A model generated the notes under the pieces. That model made no database searches. It was not told where the DNA came from and saw nothing but the letters and a program-made list of their open reading frames with translations. From positions 56,478 through 120,477 of the forward strand of contig JAMYHL010000100.1 in NCBI GenBank assembly GCA_025531455.1: a stretch of DNA of 64,000 nt, read 5' to 3'. The translations under genes were made by a program, and so were the position numbers. The DNA is from Apiotrichum sp. Y4204. Taxonomy: Eukaryota; Basidiomycota; Tremellomycetes; Trichosporonales; Trichosporonaceae. Shown in pieces: positions 59,391 to 64,000 of the stretch; position 1 is the first letter of the stretch, and every line of letters starts with the position of its first letter.

Positions 59391-60860
59391 ATGCCCAACT
59401 CGGTCGCCTACTTTGACATCACGATCGGCGGCGAGCCCGCCGGCCGCATCGAGTTTGAGCTCTTCGACGACGTTGTCCCCAAGGTGCGTCGCGGAGAGAG
59501 CACAGTGTTGGCCAGATGCTAGTACCGAGCTGGATGCTCCGACGAAAGCTCGAGACGCTTTCCTTCCCATTGTGGTCTTCTTTTTCCAGAAACTAATCCC
59601 CCCAGACGGTGGACAACTTCAAGCACCTGTGTATCGGCGACAAGACGAACGCCGAGGGCAAGAAGCTCGCGTACGCTGGCAGCGCGTTCCACCGCTGCAT
59701 CAAAGGGTGGGTACAGACTGCGCGGTGATGGAGGAGCGGCGGAGGAGCGGCGGAGGAGCGGCGGACGAGCTGGACATCCAATACGAGCTCCGGAGTCACG
59801 CACCGCCCCCCACCGCTTCACGCTTTAGACGCCTTCATGCGGGATCCACGCTGCGCCCAGGCTCCGTTCCCAACTGACACGCAGGTTCATGCTCCAGGGC
59901 GGTGACTTTACGCGCGGAGACGGCACCGGCGGCGAGTCGATCTACGGCGAAAAGTTCCCCGACGAGTCGTTTACGCTCAAGCACGAGAAGCCGATGCTGC
60001 TCTCGATGGCCAACGCGGGGCCGAACACGAACGGCTCGCAGTTCTTCATCACGACGGTGCCGACGCCGCACCTTGACGGCAAGCACGTTGTGTTTGGCCG
60101 CGTGCGCTCGAACCGCGGCCTCGTGCGCCGTATTGAGGACATTCCGACGACGGGGGACAAGCCCGAGGAGCCGGTCGTTATTGCCGCGGCGGGTGTGTTG
60201 AGCCCCGAGGAGGTCGCGGCCGAGGACAAGCGCCGCGCCGAGGCTGCCGCCGCGATTTCCGAGGGCGGCCAGGACGTGTTTGAGGACTACCCCGCCGACG
60301 AGGAGAAGATTGACCCCGAGAACCCTGCCGACGCTCTCAAGGTCGCGCTTACCCTCAAGCAGCTCGGCACGGACGCGTTCAAGGCCCAGGACTTTGTCGT
60401 CGCTCTCGCAAAGTACCAGAAGGCGCTGCGCTACCTCGATGCGCCGATCGTGCCCGCCTCGGACGCCGCGCTTACAAAGTCGTTCCGTGATGCGTGAGTG
60501 TGGTGTTTTAAGCCGCTGATGACCACATTACTTACACCCAGGCGCGTGCCGCTGCTTACGAACGCGGCGCTCTCCGCGCTCAAGGTGACGCCCTCGCAGG
60601 CCAAGCTTGTGATATCGCTCACGACGCGCGCGCTCGCCGTCTCCGACCTCACGCCCGCCGAGAAGGGCAAGGCGCTGTACCGCCGCGCGCTCGGCCACAT
60701 GCAGCAGCACGACGACGACCAGGCCGACCTTGATCTGCGCAAGGCCCTCGAGTGCGTTCCCGGCGATGCGGGCATTCTGCGCGCCCGCAAGGACATTGAG
60801 AGCCGTAAGGCCGCCAAGCGCGCCGCGGAGAAGAAGGCGTACGCCAAGATGTTTGGATAG
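59391..60860 (+). CDS. CPR6: Cyclophilin-40 peptidyl-prolyl isomerase (CPR6-type)
   Basis: Hsp90 co-chaperone with PPIase plus TPR domains, cytosolic. Exons 59391-59483, 59606-59706, 59885-60493 and 60542-60860 give 373 residues. The cyclophilin domain (1 to about 175) has [18 protein letters not shown], the catalytic Arg in [17 protein letters not shown], and NGSQFFITT. In [11 protein letters not shown] a His stands where cyclophilin A has the cyclosporin-binding Trp, as is usual for the 40-kDa class. An acidic linker follows, then three TPR repeats ([60 protein letters not shown]), with a basic Lys/Ala-rich end [15 protein letters not shown]. The TPR positions fit Hsp90 EEVD binding. Confidence 0.94.
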
Positions 60861-61043
60861 AGAACAGACAACAGAACTGCGTTGCACAGCTCGCAGGCAG
60901 ACACAGACGCAGGCGCTGGTAGATTGGATTGGGCCCTGCGGTAATATAGCATAGTTGGTCGCATAGCATGCATGTACGAACATGTATAAAAGACGATCCA
61001 TTTACAACATGGGTGCGGTGGCCATCAAGCTTGGCGGCGCAGA

Positions 61044-63589
61044 CTAGATAATGTCGCGCTGGGGCGGGAGGACGGGCCTCGAGCGGCGGTCGCTGCGCGG
61101 CGGCGGCTTGGGCGGCGAGCTGGGCGAGCCGAACCTGTCGTCGCGCCTGCGGCCGATGGAGAGCGGCGCGGTGGGGCCAGAGGTTGCAGAGTTGTTATCG
61201 CTCAGCGGCGAGATCTGGCTGCTGCTCTTGAACCCGAACGTGTTGACCTTGAGGTCGCTGCTCGGACGCTTGGCCATGAGCGACGCAAATGTCATTGTCG
61301 GGGTCGAGGCCGATGTCGGGGTGGGCACGAAGCTCGGCGGCGTGGGTGGCGGATCGCGCACAGTCACGCTGCTCAGGAGAAAGGTAAAATCCAAACCGGC
61401 GTCGCGCAGTAGCTTGCGGTTCGTGCTCATCGTCACCTTGAGACACTCGTCGATCGTCTTCTGGTCAATCGTCGGCCCGTACACTTGTCGCCGGAAGACC
61501 TCGCCAAAGTACTCGATCTGGTCCTTCGCCCACGTCACAAAGCCTGGGGTTAGTGCGATTTTGATAGCAGGGACGCACCGGACGCCATGGAGTTCTGATT
61601 GAACGCTGTCATGTACCAGTCGGACGTGTGGCGCAGGATGGTGAAGCACACGACGGCCAGCTCGGAGATGTACAGGCTGATGTCGCCCTCATGCTTGATG
61701 CTGCGAATGAGGTGTAGCATGAGGTCGTGGCGCGCCTTGAGGAACGTATCGCGCGCGAGCTCGACGCTCCCGAGACGGATCATGAACCCGACAAGCCGCG
61801 AGGCCGAGGCCTTCCGGATCTTGGGGGCGGCCAGGTCGCGAGCAATCAGGGAAACGAGGTTGGGACGAAGCGTGTCGAGTTTGTACGTCAACAGCTCGGT
61901 GGCCTGCTCGTTGTTCGCCACAGTCCGCAGCAGGTCCTGCCCGCGCTCGACTAGCTTGACGCCCTCGTCCAGGTCCTGCATCGCGATCGCCATCGTAAGG
62001 TCATCGCCGAACTCGTCGATCCACGCCAGGTCTTTCGAGTCGGTGAGCGACGTGCCAATCGTCGTGATGGGCCGAGCGCCATTCTCCGGACCGCCCCACA
62101 TGGACATCAAGCGCGAGGTGCCGTCTGCCTCGCTGCCCTGCCATAGGGTACGCCGGCGCTCCTGCTCTGCCTCGTTCTCCTTGCGGCGCTTCTCCGCTAA
62201 CTCAGTGGACACTTGACGGAATGCGCCGAGCAGCGCCTTCTTCTCTTCTGGCCGCGATGCCCGGTACACGCACACCTCCTTGCCCCTCTTTATCTTGAGC
62301 GCATTCGTGAGATCTGGAGTGAGCTCACGAACAAAAATCACGAAGCTCACCTCCGCTGTCTTTCAGATCCACGACTACGAGATCAGTCAGAATCCAGCAT
62401 CGTTCAGCAACCATGCGTCCACGCTCAAAGTCCGGGTCGTTGGAGCCCTGTGCCGTCTTGAGTCTCCGTCGTCCAGCGACAAGGAGAACATCATTAAGGA
62501 GGAAGAGGGACACGTTCTGCTTCGCCTTATATGTTGCCGGGTTGAGCTCGACAAAGCTGTGCGTCTCAAAGACGAGGTGTCGCCCTGGAGCGAGGTTGAG
62601 ATACTTCTGCGACCCCTCGACCGTCTGCCACAGGTGGGCTAGCTGAGCGCGGTACATCTGCTGCAGGTCCAGCGGCGAGTTGCGCTTCGATCGGTGGCGC
62701 TCGATGTTGCCCTCCTTGTCGAGCGTCGGCGCCAACGTGTCATCCATACCCATCAGCTGCGGCACGGCCTTCCACTCGTTCAGCAGCTCCTTGAGCTCGA
62801 GCATGTCGTTCTCCAGTGTCGATATCTCCTTTGAAATGTTCACAAACTCGGCGTAGCTGGCGTCAGGCGGATCCCATCCCAAACCCACTGCTTGAAGACG
62901 TTCCGCTGGAGGTCCTTGGCGTTCTGCTCGCGATGGCGTTTCAGCGCCGCGATAAACCGCTTCTTCTCCTCCTCGTCCGCGCCAGTAAGCGTCTTGCGAA
63001 TGTCTGCTGTGTAAGCTAAAACAACAAGACAAAAGCTCACAGGTCTTGATATCTACGTCGCCCTTGGACAGCGCCGAGAAATCCCACTCCTCGACTGGCT
63101 GCGCCGTCCGGCGCCCAATCTGCTCGTCCTGCACGCCCCCGCCGTCGTCGTCCGCCAGCCGGCGCTCCGCATACGACCGCGGCGATACGTCAAACTCGCC
63201 CATCTTCCGCCGCCCCGTCGGCGCCGCAGGCGGGTCGTACTCGTCCTGTTCCGTCAAGGGGGGCGCGACGTCCAGCGTGTGCTGGTACGGGTCAGCCGAG
63301 AGGAAGTCCATCGACGACGCGCCCGGCGCGAGCATGGCAAATTCCGGATCTGCATATCTGTACAGGTCAGCTTCAGATGCAAGTCATTTACCCTATCTGA
63401 AAGAAAGACCCACCGCGTGCTCATTCTTCGCGTGCGCATCCTGTCGCCGACACGGCTCTGGCGGACGTCCCTCTGGCGCGCGGCATCTCGGCTGTGCGCC
63501 GGCGGCGGGCGGGCCGAGCCTTGCGGAAGCCGCGGCGCCGACGACGACTGCGTCTGGTAGAGGGTTGTTGGCCGGCGTAGAGACGCCAT
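61044..63589 (-). CDS. EXO84: EXO84, exocyst subunit
   Basis: Part of the octameric exocyst that tethers secretory vesicles at the plasma membrane. Exons 63414-63589, 63041-63357, 62889-63003, 62351-62856, 61579-62313 and 61044-61543 give 782 residues. A disordered basic N-terminus is followed by a coiled coil (NISKEISTLENDMLELKELL), a PH-like domain with HLVFETHSFVELN, YKAKQNVSLFLLNDVLLVAG and CWILTDLVVVDLKD, and the C-terminal helical region (DLDEGVKLVERGQDLL, ARHDLMLHLIRSIKHE, WYMTAFNQNSMASGFVTWAK). The Ser/Pro-rich tail ends PVLPPQRDII. The third intron (62857-62888) is only 32 bases, and reading through it stays open in the wrong frame. Cyclophilin-40 converges with it, 183 bases between stops. 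Confidence 0.9.
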
Positions 63590-63935
63590 TGTATGAGGTG
63601 GTGGATGTGGTTGATGGCAGAGGAGATGGCGATCCGAGCGACAAACGATGGAAACAGGCAGTTTGGATCAGTCGACGTCGACGACGTCACGCGGTGGCGG
63701 AGGCGTTTTGTAATGCCATTAGAAACGAGGACATTAGCGGAGTCGCATTTCTATTTGAGAGTATGTAATGTCACGTGAGCTCTTGTCAGTTTGTGTTTTG
63801 GATTTCTGAGCCTCCACTCTCGACGACAAATGCTCCATCTCAATCTCGATCTCTATCTCGATATCTCCTCCAGTCTTCCTCTCCTTCTTGGACACTCTCT
63901 CTCACGTCTTATCGTATCTTGAAGAACGCCCGAAG
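63590..63935. promoter_or_regulatory. Divergent promoter, EXO84 and the right-edge gene
   Basis: Contains a TCACGTGA palindrome (63771-63778) and a TCTCGATCTC pyrimidine-rich tandem near 63843-63865 before the ATG at 63936. Confidence 0.5.
63771..63778. promoter_or_regulatory. TCACGTGA palindrome (bHLH-type site)
   Basis: Same octamer as at 43198, 47685 and 47754; 165 bases upstream of the right-edge gene and 182 from the EXO84 start. Confidence 0.45.
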
Positions 63936-64000
63936 ATGGCCGACATCGCCATGTCCGAACCGCAGATGAGCCGGCGGGAACACCTCGGCAAGACATTCGA
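63936..64000 (+). CDS. 5' end of a gene cut by the window edge
   Basis: The ATG at 63936 opens MADIAMSEPQMSRREHLGKT and runs to the last base. A CT-rich leader precedes it. Too short to identify. Confidence 0.5.
   Translation, partial: MADIAMSEPQMSRREHLGKTF

Noticed and set aside
1..64000. tRNA, rRNA or intact transposon genes
   Set aside because: I looked for B-box-like GGTTCGA motifs, rRNA signatures, terminal repeats and transposase or reverse-transcriptase motifs by eye and found none convincing. A tRNAscan or RepeatMasker run would be decisive.

Overview
The window is nuclear DNA of a GC-rich basidiomycete fungus, most likely a tremellomycete yeast of the Trichosporonales type (this placement is inference from gene content and intron style, not a database result). 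Every gene family recognised is eukaryotic. Nearly every gene is split by short introns, many only 32-50 bases long, with GTGAGT-like donors and a CTGAC or CTAAC branch site a few bases before the AG. I rebuilt gene models by joining reading frames across these introns and checking codon phase at each junction; exon lists are in the entries.

Layout. About 1-17,300 is gene-poor. It holds a repetitive secreted Kex2-site protein (4407-5555), a BadF-type N-acetylglucosamine kinase (8121-9543), an SH3 protein ending in an 8-base exon (10353-11363), a degenerate tandem-repeat block (13.2-14.0 kb), and a small cysteine-rich secreted protein (16755-17289). From about 17.8 kb onward genes are packed closely: a 72-residue conserved-looking protein, a GH20 hexosaminidase, RDS3/PHF5A in ten tiny exons, a DUF2985 membrane protein, two large unknown proteins, a YND1-type apyrase, a roadblock dynein light chain, mitochondrial ribosomal protein bL12m, a D-2-hydroxyacid dehydrogenase, an S28 serine carboxypeptidase, a Dal5-type MFS transporter, long-form tRNase Z, a Ctr copper transporter, TOF1/Timeless, NOP58, cyclophilin-40, EXO84, and the first codons of one more gene at the right edge.

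How the genes relate. There is no operon or obvious biosynthetic cluster; most are housekeeping genes (splicing, replication-fork protection, snoRNP, exocyst, tRNA processing, mitochondrial translation). The GlcNAc kinase and the hexosaminidase, about 10 kb apart, could act in one chitin/GlcNAc salvage route, and the S28 peptidase and Dal5-like transporter next to each other would fit scavenging of peptides or organic anions; both links are inference. The most unusual items are the Kex2-site repeat protein, which alternates acidic Ser/Asp blocks with dibasic blocks, and the cysteine-rich secreted protein, whose last intron decides between two C-termini.
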